Positions 9,061 through 20,649 of a stretch of DNA of 64,000 nt are shown piece after piece (the first letter of the stretch is position 1; each line of letters starts with the position of its first letter). The translations under genes were made by a program, and so were the position numbers. The notes beneath the pieces are model-generated. The model was not told where the DNA came from. It ran no database searches and was given only the letters and a program-made list of their open reading frames with translations. The DNA lies in NCBI GenBank assembly GCA_023053685.1, contig JALIGW010000013.1:20946001-21010000 (forward strand). Direction: 5' to 3'. Source of the DNA: Diadophis punctatus similis. Taxonomy: Eukaryota; Chordata; Lepidosauria; Squamata; Dipsadidae.

Positions 9061-12000
9061 AGAAATTTATACATTTAGCAATCACATGTTCATCATTTGT
9101 ATAAAGTCCTGTGTTTTCTTACTTTTTAGAGTGCAACTTATCATGCCTCCCAGCAGGCTAGGATTCCCATGAACTAGGCTGAAAGGACAAGTCCTTCAGT
9201 TCTGAAACTGAGGAGAAGAAGGAGAAGGGAAAGGAGAAAGAGAAGCAGAGATGACATAATTGGTCAAACAGAGACCAGATTGAAACACAGTAGCCAGCTA
9301 GGGTGATTTTTTTCTTGCACCCATTGATGTCCATTAATTATACTTCATGGGTTTAAACAGTATTGTTATCTTATAATATGCTTTGCTTTGCTTTTGGAAT
9401 TAGACACATAACTGTGAATGTACATGGTACTAAGCAAATAGTACCGGCAGAAAAAGTGGAATCCTGGAAATAAAATTGCATTTAATAGGACCTTCAATAG
9501 ATAGACTGGGATTGCAGTAAAGAGAAGCAGAGAAAAAGAATTTCAGATGCACAATGGCTTATATAGCTTTAGTTTATGCTAACAGTACCACTATTTTCTT
9601 AGTGGCTGACTTTTTTACATGCATGAAATATAAATAAAGTTATCTGAACATTTTTGAACTGAATTTCTGACAGGTGATACTTGTTTTATTTTCTTCTCTT
9701 GCAGGATTTCTATACCAGCCCCTAAAAATGACTGCAGCTTGTACACAGTCTAAAAACATTAACATGGAAATTCATTCTCAAAATAACCAAACCCACCCAG
9801 CACCCACTCTCCTGCATCAGAATCAGGATAAAAAAAATTGGAGGACAAAAGATGGGTGGGTTTGGTTAGTTTGAAAGAGCAAACTACATATTACATATGG
9901 TAATGAGCACCATCTGGTGGATTAGGGAGGGGTTTTTAAATAATAGAACACAGGTCTAGGAGAAAAATGTTTGTGAGTTTAGTTCTGGCTAAAGAATTTC
10001 CTATTCCTATGTTTCCTGTTTTAGCATTATCTAAGAATTAGTTAAGGGTACCTCCATATCTCTCTATATCTTTAATGTCACTTTCTGAGGCTATTTTCAT
10101 TTTAGCTTTCAGTAAACAATATTGCTTTCCTTAGTGGACAACCATTGTTATATGAGAGACAGAAAAGATACAATCCTATTCATTGTAGAATTTTTGGCAG
10201 CTTTTACATCCTATTGGGTCTAATATTGACATCCTATTGGATCCAATATTGCTCTTAGATTTCTAGATGACTAAGATTACAGTCTTCTGCATATATTCAT
10301 AGAAAATGAATTCCACTGATTTGTATCCCCAAATATAAAGTTTCATCTTAGGTTGATTTGCCAGTTCTATCCCCTTTTTAAGAAGCAAAGCTTTAGATAT
10401 GGCTTTTTAGGTTTCAAAATGTAGCTTATGCAGGTTCCCTAAAATTAAACCCTGGGGGATGCCATAGGCCAAGAGGTTGTAGACCAGAGCCCCAAGTCAA
10501 ATAGTAAGATAGCCCAGAAGAATACAGGTTTAAAATTACTGTGAGGTCTAACAGAGATATGATCCAGTTTCTCTACTTCAATTCAATTAATTTGGTATGG
10601 TGATTCAAGGTGTCTCAATCCTAAATCCATGCCTAAAGCCAAGTTTAAATGAATCCAGATAATTTCATTCCTTAATTCCTGGTAATAGGTCATCACAGAA
10701 CACTAAAGTACATTACCCTAAAATGTGAAAATTGACCCTTACTAATGATTATTGTGAAGAGTGGGACCTAAAGTTATCTTTAAGAGAAAATGAATTACTG
10801 TTACATTTATATAGATTGGAAAGAAGACCTGACACCTCTGGGCATCCTTAACAAACCAAGATGGTCAATGTTGCATAGGGACGTCTCTCATCCTAAATCT
10901 TGTCCATATCTTCAAACTGAACATGCTGAAGAAAAATTTTCATCGCTAGAAAAGCAACTGCTAACAGTACTAAATCTAGAACTTCGAGACAGTAGGATGA
11001 GAAGAACTAGGTTGGATAAGACACAGATTCATCCAATCTAGCACTCAGTGGCATTTAATGAGCAACTATTTTTGAGCAGTTATATACACCATGAGAAGCT
11101 GAATTAGAATTTTCATTTTTCTTTATGCTACCTAGAACTATTACTATTAGATACACATTATCTTCTGGAAAAGGTATTGATTTGTTATAGACATGCTTAG
11201 CTATCTTTGTGTTTCTGTAAGGATTGCCTCCTCATCCACCTTCAAAGTACAAACTTCTGAGTCAGTGATTCAAAAGGATTCCTTTATTGGCAGTTGTAAT
11301 AACAATCCATTCATTCAAAGCAAGATCTGAATGCCTCAAGGCAAGGCAAGCACATTAAAGCTTAGTGCCCCTCCCCATTAGGCAGAATGCAAAAATAACC
11401 AATACACAAGGTGTGAAAGTTCTTTCCTGGAAGGACAGATGAGCCTACGTTCCCACAGACCCTTCCGTTCAACTGACTTTCATTGCCCCTCATAAATCCT
11501 ATCCTAAGATGAGAAGGTTCCCAGGTGTCTAAGATCCGGATATATGTTGTAACTATTTGATCAAGCAGAACCAAGACCCCCATTCTCCTTTTGAATGGCA
11601 GAGTCTGGAATCTGACAGTTTCCTTAAGATTTAAGCTTTAGACATTTAGTGAAACTTCTCATCTTAGATTATATCTGTTTTATTTTTTCTGGGTTCTTAT
11701 CTAAATTAACCACTGCTTATAGTTTGCATTGTTAATTTATACCCATACAATTATTCATCTTATTCCTCCAGTGACTAGTTAATATAGCTTAATTTTAGCA
11801 AAGGTCATTCATATTAGATAGCCTGCTGGAATCCAACTGTTCATTTAGTGTTAAGTTTTCTTTAATATTACTGTAATATGATTTCTGTAATAAGAAATAA
11901 ATATAAATAAATTAGGAACATGGTTTCTCCTCATGAACTGAGGAAAGAACAAGATAATTTTCTTATATCGTATAAATACAACTTAAAGCAGATGAATGTC

Positions 12001-12510
12001 TTGGCATAAGTCCTGGTGGGTTAAAAGTGCAGGGTGAAATGGGGTTGTAGAGGTAATATTGTATGTGAAACAAATTCAAATTATTGTTGTGATAATTCTG
12101 TTGTTCAGATAAATTACAATCTTCCAGTATTGGATGATCTACATGATTACAGAATTCTGAGATCTGTTGCTTCAGAATTTAGATATGATTGTACAATTGA
12201 AATTTTCACTCTATTGATATGTATTGTTTCTTTTTGAGGTTGAACTATATATTTGTAAGAATCATGTGCTTTACCTTGAATGAGAATATCACAAGTTAGA
12301 TGTTGCTGCAGATAAATAATTTTGTGGGGACGTGTGATCTTATGTCCCTGATTAGTTCAGAGGTCTAGAGGGATCCAGTCAGCCTTATGAAGTGCTGCTG
12401 AGATCTGTTCCATAAGCTGTGTGTACTCAAGTTTTTTTTTTTTGCTGTGTACCCCCTTTTCCATTATTTATATTCCAAGAAGCTATTGATTTGGTTAATT
12501 AAATATTGAA
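9061..12510. other. Long unassigned interval, possible old LTR and LINE remnants
   Basis: No gene is supported. The stretch 10400-10720 reads like an old LINE 3' UTR (AAACCCTGGGGGATGCCATA). The stretch 11240-11620 has an LTR-like look on the minus strand, with CCAATAAAGGAATCC near 11277. Neither has ends or duplications that I can confirm. A pyrimidine tract followed by CAG at about 9687-9705 resembles a splice acceptor, but the next 66-codon frame shows no domain. Confidence 0.35.
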
Positions 12511-12567
12511 TAATAAAATAGAGATATACAATAATATAAAATAGAGATATACAATAGAGATATACAA

Positions 12568-12738
12568 TGCATGGGTGTGTGGTGGTGACATCCTGTGTGG
12601 TTTTCGTGAGTGTGGGTCTAGTGTCATTCTTAGTGTTAGGGACTCGTTTGTCAACAAGTGCGGGTTTCCAAATGGCTGGTAGGCGGGAGGTGTCATCTCG
12701 TTTATTCATGCTGTGTGGGCGTTTCTCTATCTCAATGG
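12568..12738 (-). pseudogene. Inverted Penelope-like ORF segment
   Basis: On the minus strand this reads EIEKRPHSMNKRDDTSRL then PAIWKPALVDK. It resembles the segment after the GIY-YIG endonuclease at the C-terminus of Penelope-like proteins (usual pattern EAIEI.K....N..DG..L...W.P.L). It then continues through RPTLTKTTQDVTTTHPC. The last 55 bp or so are repeated in the opposite direction at 12739-12793. A short motif, AGAGATATACAAT, is repeated three times just outside the low end (about 12520-12568). Confidence 0.55.
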
Positions 12739-13088
12739 CTAGACCCACACTCACGAAAACCACACAGGATGTCACCACCACACACCCATGCAAAAAGCAA
12801 ACCCAAACCCACACCAATGAGGCACGGCCACAAACCAGAAGCCAGACAGTAGCTGCATCTTTAGCCACTCTAAACCCCTCCATTCCATACATGAAGCAAA
12901 CTGACACCCCAGCCAATCATAGCACAGCCAACCCCCCATCCAATCAGAGCACAGCCAAGCCCCCAACAAATCAGAACACAGCCAAGCTCCCACCCTATCA
13001 GTTCAAACCCCCAGTGGCAGTTAAAAGGAAGAAACAGCTGCAATCTTACATTGCTCCTAGAAGCAGCAAGCTGAAGACTCCATCCTGA
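12739..13088 (+). pseudogene. Penelope-like ORF C-terminal tail
   Basis: It opens with the same TLTKTTQDVTTTHPC segment that ends the inverted piece, then runs about 100 codons further to a TGA at 13086-13088. The tail is low in complexity, with three tandem copies of an 8-10 residue unit of the type NQSTAKPP, and ends in a basic KRKKQLQSYIAPRSSKLK. It is stop-free from the inversion junction. The catalytic domains (reverse transcriptase, GIY-YIG) are absent from the window, so this is only a 3' remnant. The stop codon lies within a hammerhead-like core. Confidence 0.5.
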
Positions 13089-13118
13089 TGATGACGAATG
13101 AGACTTCGTCGAAACGTT
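13085..13118 (+). ncRNA. Hammerhead-ribozyme-like motif in Penelope-type 3' region
   Basis: CTGATGA (13085-13091) is followed by one extra T. A 5 bp stem comes next, GACGA (13093-13097) with TCGTC (13106-13110), and then GAAACGTT (13111-13118). Hammerhead ribozymes have CUGANGA, stem II, GAAA, and cleave after UH. Here stem III would be the minimal palindrome ACGT, as reported for hammerheads in Penelope-like elements. The unpaired T before stem II departs from the canonical fold, and I could not find a good stem I partner. Activity is unproven. Confidence 0.4.
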
Positions 13119-13200
13119 GCAAAGACACTTCCAATTTCACGCGGGAGAAAACCCGAATACCCAAAGACCTACATACAAACACCCGCGAAAACCTCAGAAA
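13089..13200 (+). mobile_element. Penelope-like 3' non-coding end
   Basis: After the hammerhead-like motif come about 85 bp (CACGCGGGAGAAAACCCG, ACCCGCGAAAACCTCAG) ending at a (TA)n tract near 13205. No clear target duplication is visible. The right boundary is approximate. Confidence 0.45.
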
Positions 13201-13202
13201 AC

Positions 13203-13560
<358 letters not shown>

Positions 13561-14009
13561 TATCATATTTATGTAAATGCCCATTTTACAGATTCATGAC
13601 TCTGGCCAGTGTACAATAAAAAAAGAATCATAAAAGCCTGAGAGTTAAAAAAATTCAGCCGTTAAATCACCAATCAAAATGACCAATAATGGCATAGCAG
13701 AGAGTTATTTTTATAGGCAAAAAAGCCATCTCACTAATTCATTGCCTCCTTGAGATCCCCAAGTCACTAAGCAACTATTGTTACATCTGACCGGACTGAT
13801 CCAAATTTGGAATGGGTTCGTTCCCTGAACTTTCCCTGGCTGGGCAGGTACCCCCCCAATTTTTTTTTAAACTGAGCCAATAGAAAAACCTCTTTCCTCT
13901 TTGACAATGCATCGCATCAAACATGTTGAAAATATCAGAATTCTGAGCTAGAGAGGGCCTTGAGAACCAATATACTGTACATCTTACCATCCTGAAAATA
14001 CATGCAGTG
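13561..14009. other. Unassigned sequence
   Basis: No gene or repeat recognised. Confidence 0.4.
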
Positions 14010-14011
14010 TA

Positions 14012-14372
14012 CAGGTAGACCTCGACTTATGACCACAATTGAGCCCAAAATTTCTATTGCTAACCAAAACATTTGCTAAGTGAGTGTTGCCACATTTTAT
14101 GACTTTTCTTGCCACATTTGCTAAGTGAATCACTGCAGTTGTTAAATTAGTAACACGGTTGTCTAATGAATCTGACTTCCCCATTGACTTTGCTGGTCAG
14201 AAGGTTGCAAAAGGTGATCACATGACCCCGGGACTCTGCAAATGTCACAAATATGAACCAATTGCCAAGCGCCTGGATTTTGATCATATGATCATGGAGA
14301 ATGCTGCTATGGTCGTAAGTGTGAAAAATGTTCATAAGTCACTTTTTTCAGTGGCATTATAACTCCAAACAA
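14012..14372. mobile_element. Pogo/Tigger-like MITE, copy 1
   Basis: It starts CAGGTAGACCTCGACTTATG after a TA at 14010-14011. Its interior is GCTAAGTGAATCACTGCAG and GATCACATGACCCCGGG. The far end (GTCACTTTTTTCAGTGGCAT) lacks the last bases of the terminal repeat. A TA target and CAG(G)-type ends suggest the pogo/Tigger branch of Tc1/mariner. Copies in the opposite orientation are at 18212 and 48955. It has no coding capacity. Confidence 0.7.
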
Positions 14373-14404
14373 TTCCTTTTATTTTTAAATCGTATTAGCT
14401 GCCT

Positions 14405-14520
14405 TTGAGAGCCAGTTTGGTATGGTGATTAAAGGCATCAGACTAGATACTGGAAATCATGACTTCTAATCCTGATTTGGGTATGGAACCAGTTGTGTGA
14501 GTTTGGGCCAGTCACACTTT
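14405..14520 (+). mobile_element. Second tRNA-type SINE, diverged
   Basis: GAGCCAGTTTGGTATGGTGA with AAAGGCATCAGACTAGA and GGGCCAGTCACACTTTCTCA matches a common reptile SINE pattern with a tRNA-derived head. The B-box-like segment is TTCTAATCCTG. The 3' part is too decayed to delimit. A second relic lies at 22392-22500. Confidence 0.5.
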
Positions 14521-14940
14521 CTCAAGCCAAGCAAGAAGTTCAAGGGCAAGAAGTTCAAGGACATTATGAAAATGCTTCCAAGAAAATTTCAGTTATGGAT
14601 ACTACATGGCTAGTGCAAGCAGCAATCAAGATTAACTGGAAAGTGGGTGCATGTACACACATGCACACAGATTCGTACATACAAACCTGCCTTGAGTGCT
14701 TACCTATGCCAAAAGCTGAGGTCTGAGTCAATCAATCAATTAATTAATCAGACAAACTAATAAAGTCAGACAGCAGGGGGCAGCCTCTTCTGATACTTGG
14801 TGATAATCTGTGTAATTCAGATTCAACGTGGCAGGCAGAAATAACAGAAGATGGATGGGGTATTTTGACAATTAAGACTTTAAGCAACCCTTTTTCCATA
14901 TACAACTCTTCCTTACTTGAGTTAAGAAAGTATCAGTGAT

Positions 14941-15212
14941 CAGGGGTGGGTTCTGGTTTACCTCACTGCTGGTTCACTTCCTCACGTGCATGCGCAGTGC
15001 TAAAAACCCAGCTTCTGCGCATGCGCAGAAGCAAAGAACAGCTTCTGCGTGTGAGCAGAAGCAAAAAACAAGATGGCGGTGCCTATGGCGCTGCCGAGAG
15101 TGCCGGTTCAGGGGTATGTCCAGCCGGCCATTGCTGCCGGTTCGGTGAGCAGGGGGAATTTCCCACTACCGGTTCTATAGAACCATTCTGAACCGGCAGG
15201 AACCAACCTCTG
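14941..15212. mobile_element. Non-autonomous hAT element (GGTGGGTTC family)
   Basis: The ends are CAGGGGTGGGTTCTGGTTT and GGAACCAACCTCTG. An exact 8 bp duplication TCAGTGAT lies at 14933-14940 and 15213-15220. The interior has TTCTGCGCATGCGCAGAAGC hairpins, as in the 1834 copy. Confidence 0.9.
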
Positions 15213-15220
15213 TCAGTGAT

Positions 15221-16790
15221 ACTAGAATCACTGATGGGGGAAAAAAATCAGTTGGCTACAAAAAAACCAGAAGACTGGTACTTTGTACCCAGGAGACAGG
15301 CTAAAGGTTTCATTACTATAGCAATGTGAAGGCAGCCTGTGGTACACCTGGGAGCAAATCATTTTTTTGCCATCTTTGTTTATTTAACAGCATTTTATTT
15401 GGGGGGAAAAAGAAAGAAACCGGGCAACATTATACAACCATCAGTAGATGGCAGTGTGATCTTCTAATAGAATACTGTAACTTGGTGCAGTTTAAGGCTG
15501 AAAGCATCATGGATTCATTTTATTTGGGGAGGGGGTGAGGGGTGAGGGTTAATGATTTACAAGCAGAAGAAATGTCATTTTTAAACTGCCTCTAATTAAA
15601 TATCTTCCATGACAAAGCATGCATTAAAAGAAGAGCAGCGTAACTGGGATAAGACAGTTTAAGTCTAGAAAATGACTTGTGCTGGTCCCAGAACCTGCCG
15701 AATATTGCATTCACACTGATTTGTATAATTTGACTGAATTTTCTGTTTGTGTGAATAGACTGATAGCAGAAGGGTAATTGATCAGAACAAAAGCCAACAT
15801 GTTGCTAATCCTACAATGACACCTTTCAAGGAGACGCTGTAACCAGAACTAAATTCTCCTTCAAAGCGATACCTCACGAGCTGGAGAGCTGTAGCTGATT
15901 TGTGTGATTTCGTGTATACATAATTAACAGAAAATGGCATAAAAGCTGCATGAATGTGTTGGACATGTTACACTTGGGGATAGCATCTTAGCAGCGTACA
16001 CAGTAAGACAGAAAGGAGGTGCTCTTAGACTGTGTGGGAGAAATAGAGGCTTAGTCAATTCCTGTCAAGTTTAACAAAACCTGCAACACAAAAGCAAGCA
16101 ACTTTTAATATTGTTGAGGGATTCTAAGGCATCAACCACATTTGCAAATATGGTAGGCACCTCTGCTTAAAATTATTGTGCATTTCTCTATGAAGGAAGA
16201 TATTACCAGTCTCAACCCTTGCCCAGTCCTGCAAGGTCATAATCATTTTATATATATCTCATTTCCATACTACTGGAGGAAAAAGCATTTAAGCACTTTA
16301 GAACCCCCTTTGTGCTTTGGTACTTCTAGTTTCCTCAGGTTCTTTGGTGCTTGCATCTTTCAAGTTCTCAGGGAGTAATGAATTGGGCAACACAGAATCA
16401 TATACGAACGTTGAGAGGTGATAATGAACACAAAATCAACACAACAGTTCTGCCAATTATTCTGCCAATAATTAAACTACTTGGATACTGGGATTTCAAT
16501 TGCCAATGTGCCAAATTGGACCTTGTGTTTCAAGGTGACACACAAAATCAAATCATGGTTTGTATCCAAGAAAAATTAGCAAGGATGATTTACTGCGCAG
16601 AGAATATCTTTTGTGTAATAGAAAGAACAGTTCATTTAATAGATCCTCTACGTATCCAATTTAGTGATTTTTCTGATTCTATTTCAAGATCCACATCTTC
16701 ATTTATGGAGGGAAGGCATGCTAAGGCACTGAAACATGCATGTATTTTGTACTTATCTGTTATTAATCAACCACCTCCATTGAGCTGAGC
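15221..16790. other. Single-copy-looking interval, candidate non-coding element
   Basis: No gene is supported. A 145-codon plus-strand frame at 16351-16788 has no recognisable domain and no coding context. The stretch 15590-16060 has balanced, non-repetitive sequence and could be constrained non-coding DNA, but only a cross-species comparison could tell. Confidence 0.35.
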
Positions 16791-16794
16791 CCCA

Positions 16795-17283
16795 AGCCGA
16801 CTGGCAAATCCATGTCTTTAGGCCCTTATGAAAAGATAGGAGGGTTGAGGCCAACCTCACACCAGGAGGCAAGATGTTCCAGAGGGCAGGAACAACAGCA
16901 AAGAAGGCCCTCTTCTTAGACCCTGCCAGCTGAAATAATTGAGCTGACGGGACCCTCAGCATGCATCCTCTGCCAGTAAGAGTGGTACAGGCCAATCCTA
17001 GTGGGGTGAGACAGTCCCTCAAGTAACCTGGACCCATGCCATGAAGGGCTTTAAAGGTTATCACCAACATCTTGAATTGCACCAGGAAGCAGACTGGTAA
17101 CCAGTCCAGTTCACAGAGCAGTGGTGTGACAGGGGTCAATCTTGGAGCTCTCAAAACTACCCGTGCTGCCACACTCTGCACCAGCTGTAGCTTCCTAATG
17201 GTCTTCAAGGGTGACCCCATATAGAGCACATTACAATAGTAATGTGCACGTAAAAGAATGTTTGTGGTAAAAATTACAAGACA
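16795..17283 (-). pseudogene. L2-like LINE reverse-transcriptase C-terminus
   Basis: A minus-strand frame of 158 codons (17229-16753) contains KLQLVQSVAARVV, LDWLPVCFLVQFK, TFKALHGMGPGYL and VPALWNILPPGVR. This order (LQxVQNxAAR...HWLPV..R..FK...TYKALHG..P.YL...WN.LP) is characteristic of the C-terminus of L2-type LINE ORF2. The catalytic YADD region is missing. The frame runs past the family C-terminus into flanking sequence at 16753-16790. The element is cut on both sides. Confidence 0.75.
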
Positions 17284-17291
17284 CTATAGTG

Positions 17292-17758
17292 CAGTCATGG
17301 CGAACCTTTTTTGGTTCGCGTGCCAAAAGGGTGTGTACCCATACCCGTTCCCTCCCCCCATGCATGCTCACCCCCCGTGCTGCCCCCTGCACATGCGCAC
17401 AGCCCTCCTGCCCCCGCGCATGTGCACAGGCCTCACTGAAGCCTGGGACGGTGAAAAAACGGCCAAAAGGGCAAACCGGAAGTTCGGAAAAATGGAAGCC
17501 TGAAGCCCCGGAGTGCGAAAAACAGCACAATGGGCAAACTGGATGTTTGTTTTTCCGAACTTCCGGTTTGCCCGTTGGGCTGTTTTTCGCACTCCAGGGT
17601 TTCAGGGAAGCTTCCCTGAAGCCTCTGGAGGGCAAAATGGCCTTCCCCAAGGCCGAAAATAAGCTGGCCAGTGGGCGCATGCGTGCTGGAGCTGACATAG
17701 GGCAACGCCTCGCATTCCTTCCGATATGGCTCTGCGTGCCATAGGTTCACCATCACTG
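17292..17758. mobile_element. Non-autonomous hAT element (CAGTGATGGCGAACC family)
   Basis: It begins CAGTCATGGCGAACC and ends GGTTCACCATCACTG. An exact 8 bp duplication CTATAGTG lies at 17284-17291 and 17759-17766. Inside, two interleaved inverted repeats share the themes CAAACCGGAAGTTCGG and GAGTGCGAAAAACAGC. The long overlapping frames on both strands come from these and are not genes. Confidence 0.92.
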
Positions 17759-17766
17759 CTATAGTG

Positions 17767-18211
17767 CATATAATGCCTATAGAAAAAGATAATTGTGCAG
17801 AGTGTATTGAAGTGTATTGAAACAGAGCAAGGAAGGTGTATATTAAAAAAGCAGAGAAATTAAAGAATGATTTTGATGAAGATTTTAAAAAAAAGTTTTG
17901 GAAACAGGTGAAAAGGGCTATCAAGGAAGTCTCCAGGACAGCAAAGAAATTAAAACAAAAATGATCACATGGCTTGGGATGAAAATAAAGTCAGAGTACT
18001 TGATGGAGTATATTAGAAATGGTGGGTGAGAATGACATGGATGATCTGTACAAAGAAGAACTGAAATGAATTCTCTAACTCCCTGACCAAACTGATGAAT
18101 CTATGCATTAACTATAGTGACAGTGTTGAAAAAAATGATATCTGTGCTGGTAAAGATATATAATGAGAGGTGCATTAAAATATAGATGTTGTATAATTAA
18201 TTCTTGACCAT
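17767..18211. other. Unassigned sequence
   Basis: No gene or repeat recognised. Confidence 0.4.
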
Positions 18212-18572
18212 TTGTTCATTCAAAGTTACAATGGCACTGAAAAGAGTGACTTATAACAGGTCCTCATACTTACAACTGTTGTAGCATGCCCAAGGTCATG
18301 AGATCAAAATTTGGTCTATTGGCAACTGGCATGTGTTTACGACAGTTGCAGCATCCCATGGTCATGTGATCAGCATGGCTTCTGACAACCAAAGTCAATG
18401 GGGGGGGGGAGCAGGATTTCTTAATGACCACATCATTCACTTAACAACTGCAGTGATTCACTTAACAACTGTTTCAAAAAAGGGCATAAAATCGAGCATG
18501 ACTCAATTAACTGACTTGCTTAGCAACAGAAAGTCTGGTCCCAATTTGTGGTTGTACGTTGAGGACTACCTG
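18212..18572. mobile_element. Pogo/Tigger-like MITE, copy 2
   Basis: It is in the opposite orientation to copy 1. It ends GTTGAGGACTACCTG followed by TA at 18573-18574. The inside contains GGTCATGTGATCAGCATGG and TTCACTTAACAACTG twice. The left terminal repeat is incomplete. The 144-codon frame over it is spurious. Confidence 0.7.
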
Positions 18573-18574
18573 TA

Positions 18575-19848
18575 TGCTAATGGAGAGGCCACACACCTTA
18601 TAAAAGGTGTGAATTCTGCACGTGCTTGCCAATTTGGAAAATCCCATTACTGTTCCACCATACAAAGGGAAAGAGAGAATGCAAAAATTATATGGAGATT
18701 AGTTGATTACATCTGCCTGGCAAAATCTTTGGGAAAATGCTTAAAACACTTTAATAGAACCTCTTAGGTGCCAGAATTTGTAAAAGAAAATCTCTTGAAT
18801 TAGTTTCATCTGAAGATCATAAGTAACATGCTTACTATTTTTAAGACTATTAGGCACTGATTTATTAATATGGGATATTCCAGCTCTTCAATGTAATTAT
18901 TGCAAATAACAATATCCATCTTATCTATGTAATATTTATAAAATCGTTTAGAAACAATACTATAGACTTAGAATAATTAAACACAAATTAGTAGGATAAT
19001 ATTTGGGGATTTTAAGGAGATGATCATATATCTGGGTTAAATTGTTGAAATCAAGAGGTACTGCAGTTGAATAAACTTCCATTTTCAATTTTGATATGCA
19101 ATATTATGCAATCTAAATTATGACTACCCTACTTATGCATGACTTCTACCACCCAAAAAAAGAAATGGAGTCACAGCAATTTTGTAGGCTTAATCTCTGG
19201 CATTGCACATAGAAATTGAGGTTAAAGCATAGCCTTGTGCTAAGGTCAACAGCCATTCTTGGAAAATGTTCTCCTTCCATCCTTGTAATATCAATCTTTT
19301 TTACAGTTGCAAAATCACACTATATCTATAGTATCCATAGATACTATGTGATGTGAATTTAATTAAGAAGAGTGAAAACGTCCAAAAAAAACCCCATCAG
19401 TTTTTCAAAATAAGATTACGGTATGCACTCACCTTTAACCTAATCTCACAGCACATTCACCAATGGTGTTTGGAGTTTTAAATGAGTATATAGATGGGAA
19501 TAGGAACAGTTTTAGAACTGATTTCAACGGTTGGGGAAGGGGCTTGATATTTTAGCATGAGCATTTATGGCTTTATCTCCCATTTTAATTCTTGCTAATA
19601 CTAGTCATTTGGGAGCTGAATTTTACCACAGCATGTTGGTCCATACATGACTGTGGATTATGCATTCAGCTTTAAACTGTTAAGAATACAACAAATTGCT
19701 GAAATTCTGAAAGCAAATGGTTGATTCATTGAAACGTATCACTCAACCTGCTTCTGTACTCCCCCCCCCCCGAAGTGATTTCTACAAAATTCAAAGGATG
19801 TTTGATGGCTTTACTTTCAAGCCATATTTGCTGACGGTTGGATTTATA
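18575..19848. other. Unassigned AT-rich sequence
   Basis: No gene or repeat recognised. Confidence 0.4.
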
Positions 19849-19856
19849 GTATATGA

Positions 19857-19984
19857 CAGAGGTCTTCAAACTTGGCAACTTTAAGACTTGTGGACTTCAA
19901 CTCCCAGAATTCTCCAGCCATGGCTGGAGAATTCTGGGAGTTGAAGTCCACAGGTCTTAAAGTTGCCAAGTTTGGGGACCCCTG
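19857..19984. mobile_element. Palindromic hAT-type MITE, copy 2
   Basis: At 128 bp, it folds on itself around CCATGG near 19920. The ends are CAGAGGTCTTCAAACTTGG and CCAAGTTTGGGGACCCCTG. An exact 8 bp duplication GTATATGA lies at 19849-19856 and 19985-19992. It shares its arms with the 1516 copy. Confidence 0.92.
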
Positions 19985-20032
19985 GTATATGATATAATAA
20001 ATTTGCTATTTTGTAGAGATATTCTGAAGATA

Positions 20033-20519
20033 CCGTATTTTTCGGAGTATAAGACACCCCGGAGTATAAGACGCACCTTAGTTTTTGGGGAGGAAAATAG
20101 GGGAAAACAATCTGCCTACCAGGTATTCATCTGGCTAGCGTCCTTAGTCTGGTCAGCTTCAGCACATTATTTTATCCCCTGGTTAGGACTTAAAAAAATC
20201 TTCTTCTGAGAGAGTAACAATGAAAGAGCATGCAAGCCGGTAAGAGCTGGGAAGATAGTTAGCACCTGGTTAGGGCTAGAAAAAAACTTATTCAGAGCAA
20301 GTAGAGCAATGAAAAAAAATTCTGCAAAGACTTAGGGCTGGAAAAACATTCTTTGGAGAGAGTAACAATGAAAAAGCCTGCAAGGTAAGAGCTGGGAAGA
20401 TCTGTTAGCACCTAGTTAGGGCTGGAAAAAAAAAGCTACATTCGAAGTATAAGACGCACCCAAATTTTCAGCCACTTTTAGGGAGGAAAAAGGTGCGTCT
20501 TATACTCCGAAAAATACGG
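20033..20519. mobile_element. Tc1/mariner-type MITE (CCGTATTTTTCGGAGTATAA ends)
   Basis: The terminal inverted repeats are CCGTATTTTTCGGAGTATAA and its complement. They are flanked by TA at 20031-20032 and 20520-20521, the Tc1/mariner target. The interior holds a direct duplication of about 75 bp, with GAGAGTAACAATGAAA and GTAAGAGCTGGGAAGAT in both copies (about 20207 and 20357). It is non-coding. Confidence 0.88.
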
Positions 20520-20649
20520 TATTTGATATCTATATCTGAAGATTTTATCTGAGGAATTACAACAAAATAATGAACAAATCATATCTTAACATACAACTGA
20601 AGAAAAGGAAGATTTGCTTCTAAAATTATACACGATGTAGAGAAAATAA

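Noticed and set aside
9674..9874. Splice-acceptor-like tract followed by a 66-codon frame
   Set aside because: A pyrimidine tract plus CAG is common by chance in AT-rich DNA, no donor or protein match is evident, and the frame ends in a short inverted repeat (ACCAAACCCACCC / GGGTGGGTTTGG).
16351..16788. 145-codon plus-strand frame
   Set aside because: It has no recognisable domain and no repeat or gene context, and it runs into the L2-like fragment on the opposite strand.
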